Source of the DNA: Bacteriovorax sp. MedPE-SWde
Lineage (GTDB): Bacteria > Bdellovibrionota > Bacteriovoracia > Bacteriovoracales > Bacteriovoracaceae
Reading direction: 5' to 3'
Assembly (NCBI GenBank): GCA_001874305.1
Contig: MPCU01000005.1
Location: 310,001 to 374,000, forward strand
Length of the DNA stretch: 64,000 nucleotides
Shown here: in pieces, positions 43,889-52,434 of the stretch
Layout: every line of letters starts with the position of its first letter
Position numbering within the stretch: the stretch's first letter is position 1
Translations under genes and position numbers: made by a program
The notes under the pieces: generated by a model
Told to the model about the DNA's origin: nothing
Databases searched by the model: none
Seen by the model: the letters and a program-made list of their open reading frames with translations, nothing else

Positions 43889-45259
43889 ATGGATAAAATC
43901 ACAGAGGCCGTTCAGCTTCAAAACGACACTATTAAATCTAATAAACTACTTGATATCTCAAAGCGAATCGAGCTTCTTTTAAAGCTTAAAGAGGTGATTT
44001 GCGACAATGAACAGAGAATTGTTGATGCTCTTAAGGCAGATCTTAATAAACCTGTTTTTGAGTCATATATCAGTGAAATTGACTTTGTTGTTCACGAAAT
44101 TGACCTAGCAATTTCTAATATTAGAAAGTGGGCAAAACCCCAAAAGGTTGGTAGCCCACTAACTTTCTTCCCTGTTAAAAGCTATATTTATAAGGAACCT
44201 TACGGGAAAGTATTAATTATTTCTCCCTGGAATTACCCATTTCAGTTATTACTAGATCCACTTGTCGGAGCTATTGCAGCTGGAAATACAGCAATACTTA
44301 AGCCCTCTGAAATGGCCCCTAGCACCGCTAAAGTGATAACAGAGCTAATAGAGAGTAAAATAGATAAGAAGTATATTGCTGTGGTTAACGGTGGAGTGGA
44401 AGAGACGACCGCCCTTTTAGAGCAAAGGTTTGATTATATCTTTTATACAGGTAACGGACATGTCGCCCGTATCGTTATGGCGGCTGCTGCTAAACATTTA
44501 ACACCAGTGACATTAGAGTTAGGTGGTAAAAGTCCTTGTGTAGTTCTCAATAAAGATTTGGACTTAAGCGCTAAGAGGATCGTTTGGGGGAAGTTTTTTA
44601 ATGCTGGTCAGACCTGTGTTGCTCCTGACTACGTCCTTATTACACCAGAAGCAAAAGATACATTTGTTAAGGCCTGCGAGAAATGGATCAGCTACTTCTA
44701 TGGTAAAGACGTAAAATCTTCATCTGACTATGGACGTATAATTAATGAAAGACACTTTGATAGACTCAACTCCTACATTGAGGGAAGCGAGCCCTTGACT
44801 GGAGGAATTGTTGATAAGTCCGAAAAATATATTTCACCGACACTCGTAAGCGCTGATAGTAAAAGCTCTATTATGCAGGATGAGATATTTGGGCCAATAC
44901 TTCCAATCGTTGAAATAAGTGATCTAAGTGAAGCGATATCTTTTATTAGGACTAACGAAAAGCCATTGGCCAGTTACGCTTTCTTAGATGAAGCCTCTGA
45001 GAAAGATCGTTTTGTATCTGAAGTGTCTTCAGGTGGAATGGTAATAAACGATACGATTGTTCATCTTTCTAACCCTAAACTGCCATTTGGTGGAGTTGGT
45101 GAGAGCGGTATAGGCGGTTATCACGGTAAATACTCATTTGAGCTCTTTTCACACTCTAAGTCTGTTATGAAGAGGTCTTTTCTATTTGAAAACTCTCTAA
45201 GATATCCTCCCTATCAAGGGAAGCTAGACCTAATAAGAAAGATAATGTCTATTCTTTAG
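43889..45259 (+). CDS. aldehyde dehydrogenase, class 3-like
   Basis: 456 residues, the shorter ALDH3 type. Motifs: ISPWNYPFQL (residues ~111-120), AGNTAILKPSE (NAD binding, K138), TLELGGKSPC with general base E210, and NAGQTCVAPDY with catalytic C243; C-terminal NDTIVHLSNPKLPFGGVGESG. It oxidises aldehydes, probably fatty or aromatic, with NAD(P). It sits alone among peptide genes and is followed by a hairpin. Confidence 0.94.
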   Translation: MDKITEAVQLQNDTIKSNKLLDISKRIELLLKLKEVICDNEQRIVDALKADLNKPVFESYISEIDFVVHEIDLAISNIRKWAKPQKVGSPLTFFPVKSYIYKEPYGKVLIISPWNYPFQLLLDPLVGAIAAGNTAILKPSEMAPSTAKVITELIESKIDKKYIAVVNGGVEETTALLEQRFDYIFYTGNGHVARIVMAAAAKHLTPVTLELGGKSPCVVLNKDLDLSAKRIVWGKFFNAGQTCVAPDYVLITPEAKDTFVKACEKWISYFYGKDVKSSSDYGRIINERHFDRLNSYIEGSEPLTGGIVDKSEKYISPTLVSADSKSSIMQDEIFGPILPIVEISDLSEAISFIRTNEKPLASYAFLDEASEKDRFVSEVSSGGMVINDTIVHLSNPKLPFGGVGESGIGGYHGKYSFELFSHSKSVMKRSFLFENSLRYPPYQGKLDLIRKIMSIL

Positions 45260-45267
45260 ACAGTTTC

Positions 45268-45301
45268 AAGGCATGTATAAAATAAATACAGGGCATGCCT
45301 T
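45268..45301 (+). terminator. hairpin after the ALDH gene
   Basis: AAGGCATG and CATGCCTT pair around a loop that can also pair (TGTAT/ATACA). Weak T content after it. Confidence 0.5.
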
Positions 45302-45330
45302 CTAACTCCCTAATAAGTGATGAACTTACT

Positions 45331-45346
45331 TGGCACGACTTGTGCA
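45331..45346 (+). promoter_or_regulatory. sigma-54 promoter of small secreted peptide 3
   Basis: TGGCACG-ACTT-GTGCA matches TGGCACG-N4-TTGCW with a single mismatch; GG and GC spaced 12 nt. It lies about 40-55 nt before the start of the 45387 peptide. Confidence 0.82.
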
Positions 45347-45386
45347 ATAGTAATAGTAAGAAAAACTAATCGCAATTGGGGGCGAC

Positions 45387-45584
45387 ATGAAAATTTTAAT
45401 TTTAGGATTACTACTTACAACAGCAACAAATGTACTAGCGCTATCTGAATCAAAGACAGATGCAGCAATGGATTCACAATGTCTTCATAAGAAATTTTAT
45501 GCTGATATGGATGAAATTGACTCGAAGTTAGCAGCTGCTGAAAAGAAGCTAGAAGAACTAGAAGGTGCAACTACTACTAGATAA
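45387..45584 (+). CDS. small secreted peptide, SESKT family member 3
   Basis: 65 residues: signal peptide (MKILILGLLLTTATNVLA) then mature LSESKTDAAMDSQC..., with a C-terminal amphipathic helix (DEIDSKLAAAEKKLEELEG). The SESKT start is identical to that of the 43606 peptide, but the SKERG tail is absent. One Cys. Preceded by a sigma-54 promoter. Function unknown. GGGGG precedes the start codon. Confidence 0.65.
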   Translation: MKILILGLLLTTATNVLALSESKTDAAMDSQCLHKKFYADMDEIDSKLAAAEKKLEELEGATTTR

Positions 45585-45604
45585 GTATCATAAGATTATA
45601 TTTT

Positions 45605-45952
45605 CTAATGATGCGTTTGCTGAAGAATCCTTAAAAGGGCCTCTCTCTCTTGTGGAGTGTAGCTATCTTTTGGATGGGAATCAACTGAGTGAGCAGAGGA
45701 CTTCTTTCCTGCTGAAGTTGTTGATTTAATCTTGTCTTCTTTAATAGATGTATTATTAACTAATTTATCACCAATACGTTTAGTTTCAGTGATGCTATTT
45801 GATATTGCCCCACGGATAGAACTGAAAATTTGCTTCGTATATGGTTTTGCTAAATCATTAGCATAGTTAAAAACCACTTTGTTCTCAGAAACTGGAATAC
45901 TTAAAATAACGAAACTTAGTGAAAAATAGATTAGAAATTTAATCACAAACAT
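45605..45952 (-). CDS. membrane-anchored or exported protein, unknown
   Basis: 115 residues with a hydrophobic N-terminus (FLIYFSLSFVILSIPV) that is either a signal or an anchor, then a Ser/Lys/Thr-rich low-structure C-terminal half (KSTTSAGKKSSAHSVDSH). Its start overlaps the stop of the response regulator gene by 1 nt, so the two are coupled. Not recognised. Confidence 0.55.
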   Translation of the reverse strand: MFVIKFLIYFSLSFVILSIPVSENKVVFNYANDLAKPYTKQIFSSIRGAISNSITETKRIGDKLVNNTSIKEDKIKSTTSAGKKSSAHSVDSHPKDSYTPQEREALLRILQQTHH

Positions 45953-46371
45953 TAACTTGCCTCTTTAACAATCTCGTATTCAACTTTCTCAATTGATTTA
46001 ATTAAATCTTCTTCTTGAAAAGGTTTAGTGAGGAAATCTGTCGCACCTGTAGAAATAGATTCAATAACAACACTTTCAAGATCTAGAGTAGACATCATTA
46101 TGATATGCGGCTCTTTCACATTCTCTTTAATGTGTGTAGCTAGCTCTAGACCACTAACTTCTGGCATAACTACATCTAGTAAGAATACATTGGCACCAGT
46201 TGTAAAGGCCTGTTGAATTCCTTGTTCTGCACTACTTGCTTGACCAACGACATTGAATCCTTCTTTTTCAAGAATATTAACAATGGTTCTTCTTGAGAGA
46301 TCTGAATCATCAACAACAAGAATTTTAACTAGGTCACTTCGTTTTGCTTTATTTATATTTTCTACAGTCAT
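45952..46371 (-). CDS. CheY-like single-domain response regulator
   Basis: 139 residues, one receiver domain: acidic pair D21-D22 (VVDDSD), phospho-acceptor D66 (LLDVVMPEVSG), S94/T95 (MMSTLD) and K116 (LTKPF). No output domain, so it acts by protein-protein contact like CheY or a phosphorelay intermediate. No partner kinase is adjacent; the 14413 histidine-box protein and cytosolic kinases elsewhere could serve. Confidence 0.92.
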   Translation of the reverse strand: MTVENINKAKRSDLVKILVVDDSDLSRRTIVNILEKEGFNVVGQASSAEQGIQQAFTTGANVFLLDVVMPEVSGLELATHIKENVKEPHIIMMSTLDLESVVIESISTGATDFLTKPFQEEDLIKSIEKVEYEIVKEAS

Positions 46372-46397
46372 AATGATATTTTAATTGAGTTAGAGGT

Positions 46398-46425
46398 AAA
46401 AAAAAAGGGGATCGATATGATCCCC
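46398..46425 (-). terminator. intrinsic terminator of Lon 2
   Basis: On the minus strand GGGGATC and GATCCCC pair around a 5-nt loop and are followed by nine T residues, just after the stop at 46434. Confidence 0.92.
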
Positions 46426-46433
46426 CTTTCGTA

Positions 46434-48905
46434 TTAAGCCGCTACCGGTGGTAGGTCTGAATTCTTTTTCTTTTCTTGAGCTTTTTCCTCAAACTTTCTT
46501 GAGTGGGTTTCTTTCTTATATTCTTTCCAGTCAATAAGAGCGATATCAAGAACTTCATCGATTGTTTTAACCGGAATGAAGTTTATCTTCTTTCTATATT
46601 CTTCAGGAATATCTTCCATATCTTTTTTGTTCTTCCATGGAATCACAATCGTTTCAATTCCCATTCTCATGGCAGCAAGAGCTTTCTCTTTTAGGCCACC
46701 AATTGGTAGAACCTTTCCTGTAAGAGTAATTTCTCCAGTCATTGCAACATCCTTACTTACAGATACTCCTGTACATAAAGATACTAGAGCAGTTGCTAGA
46801 GTGATACCTGCAGATGGACCATCTTTAGGAGTTGCACCCGCTGGTAGGTGAATATGAAATTCATTATTCTCAAAAAGTTCTTCATCAATACCTAAATACT
46901 GAGCTCTACTTCTGATATAACCAATTGCTGTTTGCGCAGACTCTTTCATTACATCACCAAGTTGTCCGGTAAGAGTAAGTCCTCTTCCTTTCATTTTAGT
47001 CGTTTCGATATAAAGAACAGCTCCACCATGTGATGACCAAGCAAGTCCTGTTGATACACCAACTTCATCATGCTCTTTTTGATCGTCTTTAGTAAATATC
47101 GGTGGCCCTAAAAACTTAAGAACATTATCTCTAACGATATGAGTTTTATCAGCTTCACCTTTTGCAATTTTCATAGCTACTTTTCTACAAAGAGAACCAA
47201 TTCTTCTTTCTAGATTTCTAAGTCCTGCTTCTGAAGTATAGTGCTCAATAACACTTGATACACCTTCATCAGTAAACTGGATATGATCATCAGTAATTCC
47301 ATTTTCACCCATTTGCTTAGGGATAATGTATCTCTTACTAATTTCAACTTTCTCTTCTCTTGTATAACCAGAAAGATTGATTACTTCCATTCTATCTCTA
47401 AGAGGTCCTGGAATATTTTCTAGAACATTTGAAGTTGCAATAAACATAACGTTTGATAAATCAAATGGTACGTTTAAATAGTGATCTCTAAATTCAACAT
47501 TCTGCTCAGGATCTAGTACTTCTAGAAGAGCTGATGATGGATCACCTTTATAGTCACTGCTTAGCTTATCGATTTCATCAAGAAGAACAACAGGATTATT
47601 TGTTTTAGCTTGCTTAAGAGCTTGAATGAATCTACCTGGCATAGCACCAACGTAAGTTCTTCTGTGTCCTCTAATTTCTGCTTCGTCTTTTAGTCCACCG
47701 AGTGAAATTCTTACGAATTCTCTACCTGTGGCACGAGCAATGGACTTTCCAAGAGATGTTTTACCAACACCTGGTGGCCCTTGAAAGCATAGGATAGGTC
47801 CTTTCATGTCATCACCTTTAAGTTGTCTAACCGCAAGGTGCTCAAGAATTCTTTCTTTAACTTTTTTAAGATCAAAATGATCTTCATCTAGAATCTCAAG
47901 AGATTTATCTAGATCAATATGTTCTTTAGATGCTGTCGACCAAGGTAGATCAGTCATCCATTCCATGTAATTTCTCATAATGCTTGATTCTGAAGAATCA
48001 GGGTGCATTTTTTCAAGTCTTTGAAGTTGTTTTGAAACTTCCTTCTCAACTTCTTCTGGCATATTGGCTTCTTTGATTTTATTTCTAAATTCAGTGAACT
48101 CATCCTGGGCTTCAGTTGTTTCACCTGCTCCGCCACCGGCCATACTATTTTCATCGCCAAGTTCTGACTTGATAGCCTTAATTTGCTCTCTAAGAAAGTA
48201 CTCTTTTTGAGTCTTAGACATTTCGCCTTTTGCAGCAGTTTTAATTTTCTGTTGCATTGAGAGAATTTCAAGCTCACGATTTAATATGTCACTTATTCTA
48301 TGTAGTCTTTCAACTGGATCAAGTGTCTCTAGAATAACTTGGGCTTCACTTACGTGAAGATTTAAGTTTGATGCCACAAGATCTGCGAGTCTACCTGGAT
48401 CAGTAATATCTTCAAGAACCATTAGGATGTCTGGAGAAAGAACTTTCCCTAATTGAATAACTTTTTCAAGTTGTTCTTTAATTGTTCTCATTAATGCATT
48501 GGTTGCAATGCTATCTTGGCTTAACTCTACATCTTCAACTTTAACAGTCTTAGTCATAAAGAATGGCTCAGTTTGCTTGAAGTCAATTATCTTGGCCTTC
48601 GATAAACCTTGTACAAGAATTTTGATTCTTCCATCAGGAAGCTTTCTCATTCTCATAATCATTGCAACAGTTCCAAGATCAAAAATCTCTGAAGGTTCTG
48701 GATGCTCTGCCACAATATCTTTTTGACTAGAAAGTAGAATCATTCTGTCAGTATGATTAATTGCATGATCAACAGCTTTTATAGATGCTTCTCTTCCGAC
48801 AAATAATGGAAGTATCATGAATGGGTAAATGACAAGATCTCGTATTGGTAGGAGAGGGAGTTCTTCCTTAAATTCAATGTTATCACCCTCGTAATTTGTC
48901 ACCAT
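46434..48905 (-). CDS. lon: ATP-dependent protease Lon, copy 2
   Basis: 823 residues from ATG 48905, which has GGAGG 8 nt upstream; an in-frame GTG at 48920 would overlap that site. It has the N-terminal LON domain (LPLLPIRDLVIYPFMILPLFVGR), YFLREQIKAIKSELG, Walker A GPPGVGKT (K382), VVLLDEIDKL, and Ser-Lys protease residues S698 (KDGPSAG) and K739 (GGLKEK). It carries the classical N-terminal P-x-R-[ND]-x-[VI]-x-[FY]-P motif better than copy 1 and is probably the housekeeping type; a heat-shock element was not convincingly identified. Transcribed divergently from glmU over 228 nt. Confidence 0.97.
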   Translation of the reverse strand: MVTNYEGDNIEFKEELPLLPIRDLVIYPFMILPLFVGREASIKAVDHAINHTDRMILLSSQKDIVAEHPEPSEIFDLGTVAMIMRMRKLPDGRIKILVQGLSKAKIIDFKQTEPFFMTKTVKVEDVELSQDSIATNALMRTIKEQLEKVIQLGKVLSPDILMVLEDITDPGRLADLVASNLNLHVSEAQVILETLDPVERLHRISDILNRELEILSMQQKIKTAAKGEMSKTQKEYFLREQIKAIKSELGDENSMAGGGAGETTEAQDEFTEFRNKIKEANMPEEVEKEVSKQLQRLEKMHPDSSESSIMRNYMEWMTDLPWSTASKEHIDLDKSLEILDEDHFDLKKVKERILEHLAVRQLKGDDMKGPILCFQGPPGVGKTSLGKSIARATGREFVRISLGGLKDEAEIRGHRRTYVGAMPGRFIQALKQAKTNNPVVLLDEIDKLSSDYKGDPSSALLEVLDPEQNVEFRDHYLNVPFDLSNVMFIATSNVLENIPGPLRDRMEVINLSGYTREEKVEISKRYIIPKQMGENGITDDHIQFTDEGVSSVIEHYTSEAGLRNLERRIGSLCRKVAMKIAKGEADKTHIVRDNVLKFLGPPIFTKDDQKEHDEVGVSTGLAWSSHGGAVLYIETTKMKGRGLTLTGQLGDVMKESAQTAIGYIRSRAQYLGIDEELFENNEFHIHLPAGATPKDGPSAGITLATALVSLCTGVSVSKDVAMTGEITLTGKVLPIGGLKEKALAAMRMGIETIVIPWKNKKDMEDIPEEYRKKINFIPVKTIDEVLDIALIDWKEYKKETHSRKFEEKAQEKKKNSDLPPVAA

Positions 48906-49133
48906 ATTTATTTCCTCCACATGTAGCGCACTAATGGCACAGCTTTCATGTTTATATTCGGGAAAAAAACAAAACTCTTTAAAGATTTTTTAATAAAATT
49001 CGCTTTTTATGGCCCGAAAGTAATTGAATTCTTTAGTTGGTTTTCGGTAAAATGCTGTAATTGCAATCTGAGAGCTATGATTGTAAAAACATAGTGAAAT
49101 ACTTTTTAATGTTAAAGAAATAATGGAGTTTTT

Positions 49134-50513
49134 ATGTCTAATAAAATAGCTGTGGTAATACTTGCCGCTGGAAAAGGTACAAGATTAAAAATGGATATTC
49201 CAAAACCTCTTGCGCCTCTTCATAATAGGGTTTTATTAGATTATGTTCTTGAGGCCGTTGATGGACTTGGAGATATTCACCTTATTACTGGTCACCAGAA
49301 CGAAGTTGTTGAAGGACATGTTAATACTGTTTGGCCTAGCTTAGGCGCTAAATACATTCTTCAAAAAGAACAGCTTGGAACAGGGCATGCCGTAAGAACA
49401 TACTTTGAGTCAAATGAGCAAGCGGATGACTATGACTACACACTTGTTATGTGTGCAGACACTCCATTACTTACCAAAGAGATTTTACTAGAGCTTAAAG
49501 ATGAGATGGAGAAAGGACCAGATGCCGTTGCAGCAACATTTGAAGAGCAAGTACCATTTGGCTATGGAAGAATAATTAGAGCCGAGCACGGTTTTACAAT
49601 CGTAGAAGAAAAAGATGCTTCAGATGAAGAAAGACTAATTAAAGAAGTAAACTCAGGTCTTTATATTTTTAAAACTCAGTACTTAAAGAATCATATCTTT
49701 AATATTGATAGTAATAATAAGGCAGGTGAGTTTTACCTGACTGATACATTTAAAGAGGATGCCAATGTTAAGGCACATCTCTATGCCGACAAATCATACT
49801 TTATGGGTGTTAACGACCTCTATCAATTAGCGCGTACGGAAAGAAACTTAATTCAAAGAAATATTAAGAACCTTCTCATTTCTGGTGTTAGGATCCTTGA
49901 TCCCTCACATACATATATTCATGCTAAAGAAATAGGGATAGGCTCAGTAATCTATCCAAATGTTCATATTGATGTTAATTCGAAAATTGGTTCAAACGTT
50001 ACCATTGAGCCAGGGTGCTTTATTACAAACTCTAAAATTGAAGACGGTGCTGTGATTAAGGCAAATACTTATATTACAGACTCTGTCGTTGGAAAGAATG
50101 TAAAGATTGGTCCAATGGCACACCTTAGACCAGGTTCTGAAATTGGAGACGGCTCTAAACTTGGAAACTTTGTAGAAATTAAAAAGTCTGTGGTTGGAGA
50201 GAATACTAGTATCAGTCATTTAAGCTACTTAGGTGATGCAGAAGTTGGAAATGATGTAAATATTGGCTGTGGCTTTATTACATGTAACTACGATGGAGCC
50301 AATAAACATAAGACTATAATTGGTGACGGATCATTTATTGGTTCTGATACACAGATGATAGCACCGATTAATATTGGAAAAGAATGTTACGTTGCTAGTG
50401 GCTCGACTATTAATAAGAGTATGGTTGATGGGTCATTCGCTGTTGCCAGAGGGCGTCAAACGACGAAAGAAGGAATGGCAAAGAGATTCATAAAGAAAAA
50501 AGATAAGAAGTAA
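49134..50513 (+). CDS. glmU: bifunctional GlcNAc-1-P uridyltransferase / GlcN-1-P acetyltransferase
   Basis: 459 residues. N-terminal nucleotidyltransferase: LAAGKGTRLKMDIPKPL (residues 11-27), LGTGHAV, MCADTPLL and the E-x-K-D-A loop (IVEEKDASDEE). C-terminal left-handed beta helix with hexapeptide repeats (IGSVIYPNVHIDVNSKIGS), AHLRPGSEIGDGSKLGNFVEIKKS and GCGFITCNYDGANKHKT (catalytic His of the acetyltransferase). Makes UDP-GlcNAc for peptidoglycan and LPS. The 75-nt gap to glmS suggests a glmU-glmS unit. Confidence 0.97.
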   Translation: MSNKIAVVILAAGKGTRLKMDIPKPLAPLHNRVLLDYVLEAVDGLGDIHLITGHQNEVVEGHVNTVWPSLGAKYILQKEQLGTGHAVRTYFESNEQADDYDYTLVMCADTPLLTKEILLELKDEMEKGPDAVAATFEEQVPFGYGRIIRAEHGFTIVEEKDASDEERLIKEVNSGLYIFKTQYLKNHIFNIDSNNKAGEFYLTDTFKEDANVKAHLYADKSYFMGVNDLYQLARTERNLIQRNIKNLLISGVRILDPSHTYIHAKEIGIGSVIYPNVHIDVNSKIGSNVTIEPGCFITNSKIEDGAVIKANTYITDSVVGKNVKIGPMAHLRPGSEIGDGSKLGNFVEIKKSVVGENTSISHLSYLGDAEVGNDVNIGCGFITCNYDGANKHKTIIGDGSFIGSDTQMIAPINIGKECYVASGSTINKSMVDGSFAVARGRQTTKEGMAKRFIKKKDKK

Positions 50514-50594
50514 CCCCTCAAAAGTTGGAAATTCTCTTGTCCAAGTGATATCTTCTTAAGGATTTTATTTAATATAATACCCTAAGGAATGACT

Positions 50595-52424
50595 ATGTGC
50601 GGAATAGTAGGTCACTTGGGTCCACAGAATTCTGTGGACGTAGTTTTAGAAGGTCTTAAGAGACTTGAATATAGAGGATATGACTCAGCAGGTGTGAGTT
50701 TTATCTCTTCAGATAACAATCTTAAAATTTATAAGAAGAAAGGTAAGATACAAAACCTTATAGATGAACTTGCTGATAAAGAAATTCATGCAAGGTCATC
50801 AATTGGCCACACTCGTTGGGCAACACATGGTGGAGTAACAGATAACAATGCTCACCCACATGTTTGTGAAGATATGGGGATTGCAATGGTTCATAATGGA
50901 ATCATTGAGAATGCTGGTGAGTTAAGAGAATTCTTAATTGGAGAAGGGGTAAAGTTTAAATCTGAAACTGACTCTGAGACTTTCTTAGGTCTTCTCATCT
51001 ATAACGTAAAACAAGGTAAAGAAATCAAAGAGGCCGTTATCGAATCTTTTAAGAAGATCGAAGGTTTCTCTGCATTTGTAGTTTTAAATAAAGAAACTTC
51101 AGAAATATTCTCCATTAAAAATGGAGCGCCACTTGTTTGTGGAATGAACGAAGTTAATTCAGAAGTATTAGTATCTTCAGATCCATATGCTTTAGCAGGA
51201 ATTGCTAATAAGATATACTTTCCAGAAGATCAGGTCCTCTGTCACCTAAGTGCGGGGAATGCTAACCTTTTAAACTTCTACGAACTTGATGGTTCAAAAT
51301 CTACAAGATACATATCTAAGAGTCAGAGTATGGATCATAACCCAGCTGAGAAAGGTGAATTTGAGCATTTCATGCTTAAGGAAATCTATGAACAGCCAGA
51401 GTTAATTAGGTCCCTAACTCAGTTTTACTTTCAAGGTGAAGGTAAAGAGAGTCTTGAGCAAGCAGTAGATCTACCAAGGACTAATCTTCATGTTACGGCA
51501 TGTGGAACTGCCTATTATGCAGGACTTGTAATCAAAGATTTCTTTGAACAAATTAATAGAATTCCTTGTCGCCCAGAGGTTGCAAGTGAGTTTAGATATA
51601 GAGATCCAATTCTCAATAAAGATGACCTTGCTCTTTTTATCAGTCAATCTGGTGAAACAGCTGACACGCTTGCGGCCCAGGAGCTTTGCAAGAAGACAGG
51701 TATGAAAACTCTTTCAATTGTTAATACAGAAGGTTCTACTCTGTTTAGAGACTGTAATGTTAATCTGTTGATTAGAGCAGGAATGGAAATTGGTGTTGCA
51801 TCGACAAAGGCATTCACTCAACAAGTTTTAACAGGAAGAACACTGAGTGCAGTAATTGCAAACGGTGGAATGGATGACAATCTTAAAAATAGTCTCGCAA
51901 CTAAGTACTCGCTTCTTGCAGAAAGAATAGAAGAGTTATTAGAGAGATCTGATGAAATAAGAACTGTTGCTGGTGAAATTTACAGAAAACAAGGATTCTT
52001 TTATACAGGTCGTGGAGTTTATTTTCCAATTGCTCTTGAAGGAGCTCTTAAACTTAAAGAAATCGCTTATGTTCACGCTGAAGGTTATGCGGCCGGAGAG
52101 CTTAAGCATGGACCAATTGCTCTTATTGATGAAGAGAAGGTTAATGTTGCATTAGTTGGACCAGAGCTTTATGAAAAGACTGTTTCTAATATTCAAGAGA
52201 TCAAAGCAAGAAAAGGAATTATTGTAGTTGTTGGTCCTCAAGGAAAGAAAGACCTTGAAGAGATCGCTGATTACTATATCCCAATTAACTTTGATGGACT
52301 TGAGGAACTAAGTCCTCTTTATATAAATGTTGTTAATCAATTACTTGCTTATCATATTGCAAAGTTCCTAGGGACTGATATTGATAAACCAAGAAACTTA
52401 GCAAAATCAGTTACAGTAGAATAA
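50595..52424 (+). CDS. glmS: glutamine-fructose-6-phosphate aminotransferase
   Basis: 609 residues from the second ATG (50595): the nucleophilic Cys must follow the initiator Met (MCGIVGHLG), and AAGGA lies 7 nt before it; the ATG at 50589 would mask the Cys. Gln amidotransferase domain with HTRWATHG and NGIIEN, then two SIS domains (ACGTAYYAGLVIK, SQSGETADTLAA) and the C-terminal KSVTVE tail. It makes GlcN-6-P, the first step toward UDP-GlcNAc. No glmS ribozyme is evident in the leader. Confidence 0.97.
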   Translation: MCGIVGHLGPQNSVDVVLEGLKRLEYRGYDSAGVSFISSDNNLKIYKKKGKIQNLIDELADKEIHARSSIGHTRWATHGGVTDNNAHPHVCEDMGIAMVHNGIIENAGELREFLIGEGVKFKSETDSETFLGLLIYNVKQGKEIKEAVIESFKKIEGFSAFVVLNKETSEIFSIKNGAPLVCGMNEVNSEVLVSSDPYALAGIANKIYFPEDQVLCHLSAGNANLLNFYELDGSKSTRYISKSQSMDHNPAEKGEFEHFMLKEIYEQPELIRSLTQFYFQGEGKESLEQAVDLPRTNLHVTACGTAYYAGLVIKDFFEQINRIPCRPEVASEFRYRDPILNKDDLALFISQSGETADTLAAQELCKKTGMKTLSIVNTEGSTLFRDCNVNLLIRAGMEIGVASTKAFTQQVLTGRTLSAVIANGGMDDNLKNSLATKYSLLAERIEELLERSDEIRTVAGEIYRKQGFFYTGRGVYFPIALEGALKLKEIAYVHAEGYAAGELKHGPIALIDEEKVNVALVGPELYEKTVSNIQEIKARKGIIVVVGPQGKKDLEEIADYYIPINFDGLEELSPLYINVVNQLLAYHIAKFLGTDIDKPRNLAKSVTVE

Positions 52425-52434
52425 TCGGAACTAA

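Noticed and set aside
50520..50594. A glmS ribozyme upstream of glmS
   Set aside because: The gap is only ~80 nt and has no recognisable ribozyme core; such ribozymes are mostly in Firmicutes.
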